In this document: piece by piece, positions 15,140 through 21,795 of the stretch
Position numbering within the stretch: the first letter of the stretch is position 1
Layout of the letters: each line of letters starts with the position of its first letter
DNA from: JAUQQI01 sp040289115
GTDB taxonomy: Bacteria > Chloroflexota > Dehalococcoidia > JAUQQI01
Length of the DNA: 21,795 nt
Assembly (NCBI GenBank): GCA_040289115.1
Contig: PSKS01000040.1
Location: forward strand, 1 to 21,795
Reading direction: 5' to 3'
Made by a program: the position numbers and the translations under genes
The notes under the pieces: model-generated
Seen by the model: only the letters and a program-made list of their open reading frames with translations
Database searches by the model: none
Told to the model about the DNA's origin: nothing

Positions 15140-15168
15140 ATTGTAGCGATTTGGGGTACTAGGGTCAA
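15140..15168 (-). promoter_or_regulatory. Sigma70-type promoter of the padR-exporter operon
   Basis: On the minus strand TTGACC (-35, 15168-15163) is separated by 17 bp from TACAAT (-10, 15145-15140); each matches 5 of 6 consensus bases. Transcription would begin near 15133, inside the candidate operator, leaving a leader of about 40 nt. The stretch from here to 15335 contains no gene or other structure that I can support. Confidence 0.7.
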
Positions 15169-15335
15169 ATCTTCTGGTGGGAGCGGACATGCCACCGCCC
15201 GTTAGGTCACGATGGCCTCCGCCGGAACCACTGGCCGCCTTCTTGCCTGCTTCCAGATGTTCTAAGGCCAGCGCCTTTTAATCTTCCTGGGCTTTGGTAC
15301 GTCTGCTTTAAGGGGCTTATTTACTTGCTATTCAT

Positions 15336-15365
15336 TTGACAAGGGATTCAAGACCGGGTTATAAT
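15336..15365 (+). promoter_or_regulatory. Promoter of the tRNA-Ala gene
   Basis: A perfect TTGACA (15336-15341) and a perfect TATAAT (15360-15365) are separated by 18 bp. The start point would fall about 5 bp before the mature tRNA 5' end. This is the strongest promoter in the window, as expected for a stable RNA. Confidence 0.85.
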
Positions 15366-15376
15366 TAGGGCTGGTT

Positions 15377-15449
15377 GGGCCTGTGGCGCAGTTGGGAGCG
15401 CGCCTCAATGGCATTGAGGAGGTCAGGGGTTCGAGTCCCCTCAGGTCCA
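15377..15449 (+). tRNA. tRNA-Ala (anticodon GGC)
   Basis: The 73-nt cloverleaf folds fully. The acceptor stem is GGGCCTG/CAGGTCC, the D stem is GCGC/GCGC with an 8-nt loop, and the anticodon stem is CCTCA/TGAGG with loop ATGGCAT (anticodon GGC at loop positions 3-5). There is a 5-nt variable loop, and the T arm is AGGGG-TTCGAGT-CCCCT. The third acceptor pair is G3-U70, the alanine identity element, and the discriminator is A73. It decodes GCC (and GCU). The 3' CCA is not encoded (A73 is followed by CCG), so a CCA-adding enzyme is needed. Confidence 0.96.
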
Positions 15450-15453
15450 CCGC

Positions 15454-15489
15454 CCGCCGGGTTTAATTCCCGGCGGTTTTTATTTTTTT
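15454..15489 (+). terminator. Intrinsic terminator of the tRNA-Ala gene
   Basis: A perfect 8-bp stem CCGCCGGG/CCCGGCGG (15454-15461 with 15469-15476) has a 7-nt loop (TTTAATT). It is followed by a long T-rich run (TTTTTATTTTTTT). With its promoter it makes the tRNA a self-contained unit and insulates the aminotransferase gene downstream. Confidence 0.93.
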
Positions 15490-15576
15490 CCGCGGGCGGG
15501 ACGGGCCGGTTCTCCGACGTGTCGGCCGGGGTGGTAAAATTACCCTTAAAAAGACTGCGCCCAGGAGACTCTGCCC

Positions 15577-16755
15577 ATGACCAATCTTATCGCCGACCGG
15601 ACCCGTCGGTTCACCGAGTCCGTGATCCGTGAGATGACCCGGCTCATCCTGCTCCACCACGGCGACCAGGGCATCAACCTGGCCCAGGGCTTCCCCGACT
15701 TCCCCGCCCCGGCCCCCGTTAAGGAGGCCGCCTGCCGGGCTATTATGGCCGACGTAAACCAATACGCCATCACCTGGGGAAGTAAGCCTTTGCGGGATGC
15801 TGTTGCCCGCAAGTACCGCCGGCACGCCGGGGTCGAAATCGACCCAGAACGGGAGGTGACCGTCTGCTGCGGCGCCACCGAGTGCATGGCCGCCACCATG
15901 CTCGCCCTGGTCAATCCGGGGGATGAGGTCATCGTCATCGAGCCCTTTTACGAGAATTACTGGCCGGATGCGGTCTTGGCGGGCGCAACTCCAAAGTTCG
16001 TAACCCTCCACGAGCCGGACTGGCACCTGGACCCCGACGAGCTCCGGCGAGCCTTTTCGCCCCGAACCAAGGCGATAATCATCAACACCCCCAACAACCC
16101 AACTGGGAAGGTCTTTAGCCGAGCTGAGCTGGAGCTCATCGCCGGCCTGTGCCAGGAGTTTAACGCCGTCGCCATCACCGACGAGATCTACGAGCACCTG
16201 GTCTACGAGGGGGAGCACGCCCGGCTGATGACCCTGCCCGGCATGCGGGAGCGGACGGTCACCATAAGCGGCATCTCGAAGACCTACTCATTGACCGGCT
16301 GGCGCATCGGCTACATCGTAGCCCCACCGGAACTTACCGACGCCATCCGGAAGGTTCACGACTTTCTCACGGTCGGGGCCCCGGCCCCCCTCCAGGAAGC
16401 CGCGGCGGTGGCCCTGGACCTGCCCGACGAGTATTACGCCCAGCTCCTGGCCGATTACCGGGCGCGCCGGGACTTCCTGGTGGGGGCGCTGGCGGAGCTG
16501 GGCTTTCGGTGTTTTAAGCCCCAGGGCGCCTACTACATCATGGCCGACTTCACCAGCCTCGGCTTCGACAACGATGTGGAGTTTGCCCGCTACCTGGTAA
16601 AAGAGGTCGGGGTTGCCACGGTGCCGGGAAGCAGTTTTTACGCCGACCCGGCTAAGGGTCGCAATAAAGTGCGGTTTGCCTTCCCTAAGCGCCTGGAAAC
16701 CCTTAAGCGGGCGGTGGAGCTCCTCAGCGTTCTTAAAACCCGGGTCCCCCGATGA
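15577..16755 (+). CDS. PLP-dependent class I/II aminotransferase (kynurenine/methionine aminotransferase-like)
   Basis: This 392-residue fold-type I aminotransferase moves an amino group between an amino acid and a 2-oxo acid using pyridoxal phosphate. Visible motifs are INLAQGFPDFPAPAPVKEAA near the N-terminus, CGATECMAATM (cofactor phosphate region), NNPTGKVFS, ITDEIYEHLVY, and SGISKTYSLTGWRIGYI, where Lys235 forms the Schiff base. The GFPDF opening resembles the glutamine transaminase K, kynurenine and methionine aminotransferase branch more than classic aspartate aminotransferase, but substrate cannot be fixed from sequence. AGGAG precedes ATG 15577. Only a weak promoter (TAAAAT at 15535-15540) is seen upstream. 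The gene overlaps mutL by 4 bp (ATGA). Confidence 0.93.
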   Translation: MTNLIADRTRRFTESVIREMTRLILLHHGDQGINLAQGFPDFPAPAPVKEAACRAIMADVNQYAITWGSKPLRDAVARKYRRHAGVEIDPEREVTVCCGATECMAATMLALVNPGDEVIVIEPFYENYWPDAVLAGATPKFVTLHEPDWHLDPDELRRAFSPRTKAIIINTPNNPTGKVFSRAELELIAGLCQEFNAVAITDEIYEHLVYEGEHARLMTLPGMRERTVTISGISKTYSLTGWRIGYIVAPPELTDAIRKVHDFLTVGAPAPLQEAAAVALDLPDEYYAQLLADYRARRDFLVGALAELGFRCFKPQGAYYIMADFTSLGFDNDVEFARYLVKEVGVATVPGSSFYADPAKGRNKVRFAFPKRLETLKRAVELLSVLKTRVPR

Positions 16756-18395
16756 GGCCCATTCGGGTCCTGCCGGAGGAAGTCGTCCGGCGCATCGCCG
16801 CCGGCGAGGTGGTGAACCGGCCGGCCAGCGCCGTAAAGGAGCTTATCGAGAACGCCTTAGACGCCGGGGCCCGGCAGGTGCGGGTCGAAATCGAGAACGG
16901 CGGTCTCGATTGCATCCGGGTTTCCGACGACGGCGCCGGCATCCCGGCCCATGAGGTTGCCCTGGCCTTTCGCCGCCACGCCACGAGCAAGATTGAGACG
17001 GCCGAAGACATCGGCCGGACGACAACCCTAGGCTTCCGGGGCGAGGCCCTGGCCGCCATCGCCGCGGCCGCCACCGTCCGAATGGTCACCCGCCCCCCGG
17101 ACCAGCCATACGGGGCCGCCGTAACCTACCGCTTCGGGGAGCTGGTGGGCTTTGAGCAGGTGGGGGCACCCCCCGGCACCATCGTGGCGGTAAGGAACCT
17201 CTTTGAAAACCTACCGGCCCGCCGCCGGGCCCTGGAGGAGCCCCGTCGGGAGGCGGCCCTCTGCGCCCGGGTGGTGGCACAATACGCTTTGGCCTACCCA
17301 ACCGTCCGCTTTTACTTCCTGGTGGACGGCCGGCTGCTTCTACACACCCCCGGCGACGGCAACCGCCTGGGGGTTCTGCAGGCCCTTTACCCCCGGTCCG
17401 GCTGGGGGTGCTGGGTGCCGGTTGGGGCTGAGGCGGAGCGGGTGGCAACCTACGGCTACCTCAGCCGGCCCGGCACCTTCAAAACCGACCCCGGCCATCT
17501 GGTCATAACCGTAAACAACCGGCCGGTGGAGGCCCGGGCCATCCGCCGGGCCGTGGTCGAGGCTTACCGGAGCCGTATTCCCAGGGGCCGCTACCCCTAC
17601 GGCTTCCTGGCCGTCGAGCTTCCCCGGGAAGATGTGGACATAAACGTACACCCAGCCAAGCTTGAGGTAAAGCTTCGGGGGGAGGCGGAGGTGGCAGCCC
17701 TGGTCGAGGAGGCGGTCCGGGCCGCCCTGGACACCCCCCGGTTCGAAGAAGGGGCCGCAGCCCCGACGGAATGGCGGGCCCCAACCCTGCCCCTGACGGG
17801 AACCGTCATCCGGGAACGGCCTGAACCCGAGTTCGACTGGCTGCACCTGGAACCCTTAGGCGACCTGGCCGGCGAGTACCTGGTCTGCCGCTCGGAGGAC
17901 AGCCTCTACCTGGTGGATTTCCACCGCCTGGATGAGACCCGCATATTCGTTGAGCTAGAAAAACGGGCGGCCGAAGGCCCAGGCCAGTTTCTCCTGTCGG
18001 CCGTCACCATCCCCCTCGCGGCCGAGCAAGCCGCCCGGATGGCCGAGGCCCTGCCGGTGCTGGCCCGTTTTGGGTTTGCCATTCGGCGGGCGGGCGACCG
18101 CACCATCATCCTGGAGGCGGCGCCGGTAGGGTTGGACGAGGGGGCAGCTGAATCGTGCCTGGCCGAGCTTATGCTTGCCCTAGACGAGCCCGGTGAGGCC
18201 GATTGGGAACGGCGTGTCCGGGCGGCCTTGGCCTGCCGCCGGGCCGTCAGGCGGGGTGAGCCTCTCACCCCAGACGAACAGCGCCGGCTACTGCAGGCGG
18301 CCGCCGGGGCCGGGGTCGGCCTGCTCTGCCCCCACGGCTACCCGATCCTGCTCCGGATCGGCCGCCGAGACCTCCACCGCCACTTCGGCCGGTAA
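16752..18395 (+). CDS. mutL: DNA mismatch repair protein MutL with atypical C-terminal nuclease motifs
   Basis: MutL couples mismatch recognition by MutS to strand incision and removal. The 547-residue product has a complete GHKL ATPase domain: KELIENALDAG (E30 and N34 correspond to the catalytic and Mg-binding residues), DDGAGI, FRRHATSKI, TLGFRGEALAAIA, and the transducer segment VDINVHPAKLEVKL. A shorter-than-usual linker leads to a C-terminal dimerisation domain. There the endonuclease motif DQHAxxE appears as DFHRLDE (389-395), ACR is kept (ACRRAVRRG), and CPHGRP is CPHGYP (526-531). Metal-binding D, H, E and C positions may survive, but both motifs have lost usual residues, so nicking activity is uncertain. 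Translation is probably coupled to the aminotransferase. The 3' end lies antisense to the methyltransferase gene. Confidence 0.95.
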   Translation: MRPIRVLPEEVVRRIAAGEVVNRPASAVKELIENALDAGARQVRVEIENGGLDCIRVSDDGAGIPAHEVALAFRRHATSKIETAEDIGRTTTLGFRGEALAAIAAAATVRMVTRPPDQPYGAAVTYRFGELVGFEQVGAPPGTIVAVRNLFENLPARRRALEEPRREAALCARVVAQYALAYPTVRFYFLVDGRLLLHTPGDGNRLGVLQALYPRSGWGCWVPVGAEAERVATYGYLSRPGTFKTDPGHLVITVNNRPVEARAIRRAVVEAYRSRIPRGRYPYGFLAVELPREDVDINVHPAKLEVKLRGEAEVAALVEEAVRAALDTPRFEEGAAAPTEWRAPTLPLTGTVIRERPEPEFDWLHLEPLGDLAGEYLVCRSEDSLYLVDFHRLDETRIFVELEKRAAEGPGQFLLSAVTIPLAAEQAARMAEALPVLARFGFAIRRAGDRTIILEAAPVGLDEGAAESCLAELMLALDEPGEADWERRVRAALACRRAVRRGEPLTPDEQRRLLQAAAGAGVGLLCPHGYPILLRIGRRDLHRHFGR

Positions 18396-19028
18396 AATCC
18401 GGACCGCCTCCCAGCCGAAGGCCTGCCCGCCCGGGGTTTGGGCTTCCCAGAAGGCGACCGAAAAGCCGGAAGTTTCGGGAAGCCGGGGCGGGGCCTCCGC
18501 CGGTGGACCAAGCACCAGGCGCTGGAGCCAGCCGGCCAGCCGGCGCCGGAGGCCGGTGGGGCTCAGCGCCCCGGCGTACACAACCACCCAGCGTCCGCCG
18601 GGACGAAGGACCCGGAAGACCTCGGACCAGGCGACCGGGTCAAGGGCGTACTCGGTGGGGAAGGTCGCCAGCACGGCGTCAAAGGTGCCCGCCTTAAAGG
18701 GCAGGTGCTGGGCCCGCCCACGAACCAAGTTAAAGGGCCCGCCAGAGGCCCGCAGGCGGCGCCGGGCCACGGCCAGCATCGGCCCAGAGGGCTCCAGACC
18801 AGTATAGTCCAATCCCGACCGGACCAGGCGGGCGGCCAGCGCCCCAGTGCCGGGTCCCAGCTCCAGCACCCTAGCCCCCCGCAGCCGGGCGGCGGCCGCC
18901 GCCTGCCAGCGGTCCCACTCCCCGGCGAAACAAAGTCGGGTTATCAGATCATAGACCGGGGCCAGGGGACCGTAGAGGGCCCCAAAGGCAATGCGCAGAA
19001 GCTTCAGCCGGAGCCGGGGGACCGTCAC
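18288..19028 (-). CDS. Class I SAM-dependent methyltransferase (UbiE/Methyltransf_11 type)
   Basis: The 246-residue product has a Rossmann-type methyltransferase core. Motif I is VLELGPGTGALA (about residues 54-65), the acidic end of strand 2 is in YTGLEPSGPML, FDAVLATFPTEYAL holds motif IV, and VFRVLRPGGRWVVVY is the post-core strand. The substrate is unknown. An N-terminal helical segment (LYGPLAPVYDLITRLCFAGEWDR) is typical of UbiE-like small-molecule methyltransferases. Translation starts at GTG 19028, which overlaps the stop of the E2 gene (GTGA), so it is part of the sucAB transcript. The last 35 or so codons run antisense to conserved mutL codons. The C-terminus there (EQDRVAVGAEQADPGPGGRL) does not look like family sequence, so the functional protein may effectively end near IRILPA. 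Confidence 0.87.
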   Translation of the reverse strand: MTVPRLRLKLLRIAFGALYGPLAPVYDLITRLCFAGEWDRWQAAAAARLRGARVLELGPGTGALAARLVRSGLDYTGLEPSGPMLAVARRRLRASGGPFNLVRGRAQHLPFKAGTFDAVLATFPTEYALDPVAWSEVFRVLRPGGRWVVVYAGALSPTGLRRRLAGWLQRLVLGPPAEAPPRLPETSGFSVAFWEAQTPGGQAFGWEAVRILPAEVAVEVSAADPEQDRVAVGAEQADPGPGGRLQ

Positions 19029-20317
19029 CAGCCTTCCACGAGCAGTAGGGCCGGGTCCTCGATGAGCTGTTTGATCCGGACCAGGAACTGGACCGCCTCG
19101 CGACCGTCCACCAGCCGGTGGTCGTAGGTGAGGGCAAGGTACATCATCGGCCGGACGACAATCTGGCCGTTGACCACGACCGGCCGGTCGATGATTCTGT
19201 GCAGACCAAGGATGCCCACCTGGGGCGGGTTCAGGATGGGGGTGCTCAAAAGGGACCCGAAAACCCCGCCGTTGGTGATGGTGAACGTCCCTCCCTGGAG
19301 CTCCTCGAGGGTGAGCTTATTTTCCTCGGCCCGGCGCGCAAAGTCGGCGATCTTCTGCTCGATCTCGGCAAAACTCAGCTTGTCGGCGTCCCGGAGGACG
19401 GGAACAACCAGCCCCTCGGTAGCCCCAACAGCGATGCCGATATCGTAATAATTTTTATAAACGATTTCGTCCCCGTGAATTTCGGCATTGAGCTTGGGGA
19501 ACGCTTTCAAGGCGGCAACGGTGGCCTTCACAAAGAAGGGCATTATTCCAAGGCTTACGCCGTACTTCTGCTGGAACATCTCCCGGTACCGGCGCCGGAT
19601 CTCCATCACCGCCCCCATATCCGCCTCGTTAAAGGTGGTGAGCATCGCCGTGGTCTGGGTGGCTTCAAGCATCCGGCGGGCAATGGTCTGCCGGCGCCTG
19701 GACATCCGCACCCGAACTTCCCGAGGCTGGGACGGGGCTTCGGCCTCGGGCCGGGTAATGGGGGGCGGGGAAGGCGGGGCCCAGACTTCGGCTTCAGGTC
19801 GGGGCGGGGCGGCCCGAGTGTCGGGCCGGACGGGAGCTGGCTCAACCTCCGGCCCCGCCTGGGGCGCGGTCGCCGCCCGCTGTCTTTCCATGTAAGCCAG
19901 CACGTCCTCCCGGGTAATCCGACCCCCAGGCCCGGTGGCCGGCACCTTAGAAAGGTCGATCCCGGCCTCCTCCGCCAGCCGCCGGGCCAAGGGGGTTGCC
20001 TTGGGCCCTTCTTCGGCCGCCGCCATCTCCCGGGCGGGTGCCGCCGGGGCCGCAGCCGGGGGCTGTTCGGCCGAAACCGCGGCCTCTTCCACAACCCCCA
20101 GCACCTCCCCTACCCGGACATCCTCCCCCTCCCGCCGGATTATCCGGGCTAGAATGCCCGACCGGGGGGCCGGGACTTCAACGTTGGCCTTCTCCGTCTC
20201 CAGCTCGACCACCGGCTCCCCGGCAACAACCTGTTCCCCCTCCCGCTTCAGCCACCGGGCCACGGTAGCCTCAACGATGGACTCCCCAACTTCCGGAACC
20301 ACGATCTCAGTTGCCAT
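19025..20317 (-). CDS. sucB: Dihydrolipoamide succinyltransferase, E2 of 2-oxoglutarate dehydrogenase
   Basis: E2 is the core of the 2-oxoglutarate dehydrogenase complex; it moves the succinyl group from E1 through a lipoyl arm to CoA. The 430-residue product begins MATEIVVPEVGESIVEATVA, with GGGGGG-rich Shine-Dalgarno sequence before ATG 20317; the longer open frame upstream has no support. There is one lipoyl domain with the lipoylated lysine in ETEKANV (K43). A Pro/Ala-rich linker follows, then a peripheral-subunit-binding domain (ATPLARRLAEEAGIDLSKVP, GPGGRITREDV), a second Pro-rich linker, and the catalytic domain ending in YDHRLVDGREA (H400 and D404). The gene begins 13 bp after the E1 gene. 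Its neighbour argues for 2-oxoglutarate and not pyruvate or branched-chain substrates. Confidence 0.94.
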   Translation of the reverse strand: MATEIVVPEVGESIVEATVARWLKREGEQVVAGEPVVELETEKANVEVPAPRSGILARIIRREGEDVRVGEVLGVVEEAAVSAEQPPAAAPAAPAREMAAAEEGPKATPLARRLAEEAGIDLSKVPATGPGGRITREDVLAYMERQRAATAPQAGPEVEPAPVRPDTRAAPPRPEAEVWAPPSPPPITRPEAEAPSQPREVRVRMSRRRQTIARRMLEATQTTAMLTTFNEADMGAVMEIRRRYREMFQQKYGVSLGIMPFFVKATVAALKAFPKLNAEIHGDEIVYKNYYDIGIAVGATEGLVVPVLRDADKLSFAEIEQKIADFARRAEENKLTLEELQGGTFTITNGGVFGSLLSTPILNPPQVGILGLHRIIDRPVVVNGQIVVRPMMYLALTYDHRLVDGREAVQFLVRIKQLIEDPALLLVEGW

Positions 20318-20330
20318 CTTTCTACCCCCC

Positions 20331-21795
20331 TTACCGCCCGCTCGGAACAGGTAGCTCCCGGGGCGCGTAAAGTTGTTCGATAATGGCCCGCTGGTTGGCC
20401 ACGTGCTGGGCCATCGACCCCTCCGCCGGGCTGGAGGCCGGCGGACGGCCGATGTACCGGAGGGACCAGCGCCCACCGATAAGCTCCTCCAGTTTCGGCC
20501 GGATGTAGGTCCAGGCCCCCATATTCTCCGGCTCCTCCTGAAGCCAGATAACTTCTTCAACGGCGGGGTAGCTCGCCAGCAGGGCCCGCAGCTCCTCGGC
20601 CGGGAACGGGTAAAGCTCTTCCACCCGAATGATGGCCATCTCCCGGGCCAGGGCCCGTCGCTCGTCGGCAACGGCATCGTAGTAGACCTTGCCGCTGCAG
20701 AGCACCAGCCGGCGCACGCCTCCCCGCTCGCCAACGGCGGGGTCGTCCAGCACCGGCTGCCAGCGGCCTTCGGCCAGTTCCCGGAGGGCCGAGAAGGCCG
20801 CCGGATTGCGCAGCAGACTCTTGGGCGTAAACACCACCAGCGGCCGGGGGTCCTCCCGCAGGAGGGCGGCCTGGCGGCGGAGGAGGTGGAAGTACTGGGC
20901 CGCGGTGCTGGGATTGGCCACCAGCATGTTGTTGTCGGCGACCAGGCTTAAAAACCTTTCCATGCGGCCGCTGGAGTGGTCGGGCCCCTGGCCCTCATAG
21001 CCGTGGGGCAGCAGGAGAACCAACGACGGGGTAAGCCCCCATTTGGCCCGGCCGGAGACGAGGAACTCGTCGATGGGCACCTGGGCCGCGTTGACAAAGT
21101 CGCCGTATTGGGCCTCCCAGATCACCAGCCGCTCCGGGACCTGAAGGTTATAACCCAGCTCGAAGGCCAGGGCCGCATTCTCTGAAAGGGGGCTGTCGAC
21201 CACCTCGAAGGCCGCCCGGGCCTGGGGTAGGGCCTGCAGGGGAATAAACTGCCGGCCGGTGCGGACGTCGTAAAGGATCGCGTGGCGCTGGCTGAAGGTG
21301 CCCCGGCCCGTATCTTGGCCCGCTAGCCTTACGGGTATGCCGTCGGCCAGGATAGTGGCGATGGCGACCCCCTCAGCAGTGGCAAAGTCGACGTTGGGCT
21401 CCCCGGGGTTATCCAGGGCTACTCGGCGCCGCCGTAGGGCCCGCTCAAGCCGCGGATTAAGGTTGAAGTTGGGCGGGAAGGTAAGCCAGGCATCATAGAT
21501 GGCCCGGAGCCGGTCTAAGGGCACCCCGGTTTCCACCGGCCGGGGCCTAGGTGGGGGGGCCTTGGGCCGGTCGGCCGACCGGGTATACCCGGTCGGTGCC
21601 TCAAAGATCCGGCGCCACTCAGTCAGGTACTTTTCACGAAGGGTTTCCGGAACGTCGGCCCCCACCGTGCCTGCCCGAACCAGTCTCTCGGCCCAGAGTT
21701 GCCGGACCGTCGGGTGACGGCCGATGGCCTCATACATCAGGGGTTGGGTGAAGCTGGGTTCGTCGCCTTCGTTGTGGCCGTAACGGCGGTAGCCA
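20331..21795 (-). CDS. sucA: 2-oxoglutarate dehydrogenase E1 component (5' part missing)
   Basis: E1 is the thiamine-diphosphate enzyme that decarboxylates 2-oxoglutarate and passes the succinyl group to E2, completing the oxidative TCA cycle. About 488 C-terminal codons are visible; the gene enters from the right edge in frame, so the ATG at 21737 is internal. Diagnostic blocks are YRRYGHNEGDEPSFTQPLMY at the edge, GQDTGRGTFSQRHA, WEAQYGDFVNAAQVPIDEF, LLPHGYEGQGPDHSSGRMER, NPSTAAQYFHLLRRQ, FTPKSLLRNP, and WLQEEPENMGAWTYIRPKLE. The full enzyme is usually about 900 or more residues. The E1 and E2 genes are 13 bp apart on one transcript. The E3 gene is not in view. Confidence 0.96.
   Translation of the reverse strand, partial: GYRRYGHNEGDEPSFTQPLMYEAIGRHPTVRQLWAERLVRAGTVGADVPETLREKYLTEWRRIFEAPTGYTRSADRPKAPPPRPRPVETGVPLDRLRAIYDAWLTFPPNFNLNPRLERALRRRRVALDNPGEPNVDFATAEGVAIATILADGIPVRLAGQDTGRGTFSQRHAILYDVRTGRQFIPLQALPQARAAFEVVDSPLSENAALAFELGYNLQVPERLVIWEAQYGDFVNAAQVPIDEFLVSGRAKWGLTPSLVLLLPHGYEGQGPDHSSGRMERFLSLVADNNMLVANPSTAAQYFHLLRRQAALLREDPRPLVVFTPKSLLRNPAAFSALRELAEGRWQPVLDDPAVGERGGVRRLVLCSGKVYYDAVADERRALAREMAIIRVEELYPFPAEELRALLASYPAVEEVIWLQEEPENMGAWTYIRPKLEELIGGRWSLRYIGRPPASSPAEGSMAQHVANQRAIIEQLYAPRELPVPSGR

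Noticed and set aside
19118..20152. A 344-codon plus-strand open frame opposite the E2 gene
   Set aside because: It mirrors the conserved catalytic, binding and linker codons of E2. The product is Gly/Arg/Pro-rich with no family features.
20318..20734. N-terminal extension of E2 in the longer open frame
   Set aside because: The extra part runs through the 3' end of the E1 gene and is low complexity. The lipoyl domain begins at ATG 20317 with a good Shine-Dalgarno.
1..21795. CRISPR array, insertion sequence, prophage or toxin-antitoxin/defence module
   Set aside because: I saw no regularly spaced repeats, transposase or integrase motifs, or defence-type gene clusters. The window is mostly housekeeping and transport genes.

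Overview
This is a GC-rich bacterial chromosomal segment with tightly packed genes, several stop/start overlaps and good Shine-Dalgarno sequences. The full oxidative 2-oxoglutarate dehydrogenase pair (E1 and E2) and a molybdenum hydroxylase suggest an organism able to respire aerobically. Three features recall Chloroflexota or a nearby Terrabacteria lineage: a RecG with a long N-terminal extension, a primary sigma factor with a long spacer between regions 1.2 and 2, and an RpiB-like protein of the CWTGTG type. This placement is an inference from remembered family features, not from a search.

Layout. Positions 1-2644 (minus strand) hold an operon of a CoxG-like SRPBCC protein, a 2Fe-2S subunit and a molybdopterin large subunit that runs off the left edge. 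Its large subunit has a form-II-type active-site loop, so it is a xanthine-dehydrogenase-family hydroxylase of unknown substrate and probably not a true CO dehydrogenase. Diverging from it (2790-9930, plus strand) is a run of genes: a JAMM metallopeptidase coupled to an unknown 100-residue protein, recG, a clan GH-A-like glycosidase or surface protein, argS (broken by a one-base frameshift near 7370), an RpiB/LacAB-family isomerase, and a heavily decayed pseudogene. The primary sigma factor gene rpoD (9973-11610, minus) follows. It diverges from a two-domain chromate transporter gene, chrA, across a compact AT-rich promoter region. chrA converges on a PadR-regulator/DHA2-exporter operon, and the convergent genes share the palindromic CTAG as both stop codons. 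A palindrome at the predicted transcription start of that operon is a good candidate PadR operator.

A single tRNA-Ala(GGC) gene follows, with a near-ideal promoter and a strong intrinsic terminator. Next come an aminotransferase and mutL (plus strand, ATGA overlap). mutL converges, with about 108 bp of antisense overlap, on a minus-strand operon of 2-oxoglutarate dehydrogenase E1 (truncated at the right edge), E2 and a small SAM methyltransferase.

I found no CRISPR array, insertion sequence, prophage gene or obvious defence system. Most of the window is housekeeping. The points most worth a second look are the argS frameshift, the JAMM/unknown gene pair, the atypical MutL nuclease motifs, the insertions in RpoD, the decayed gene at 9374-9930 and the variant active-site loop of the molybdenum hydroxylase.
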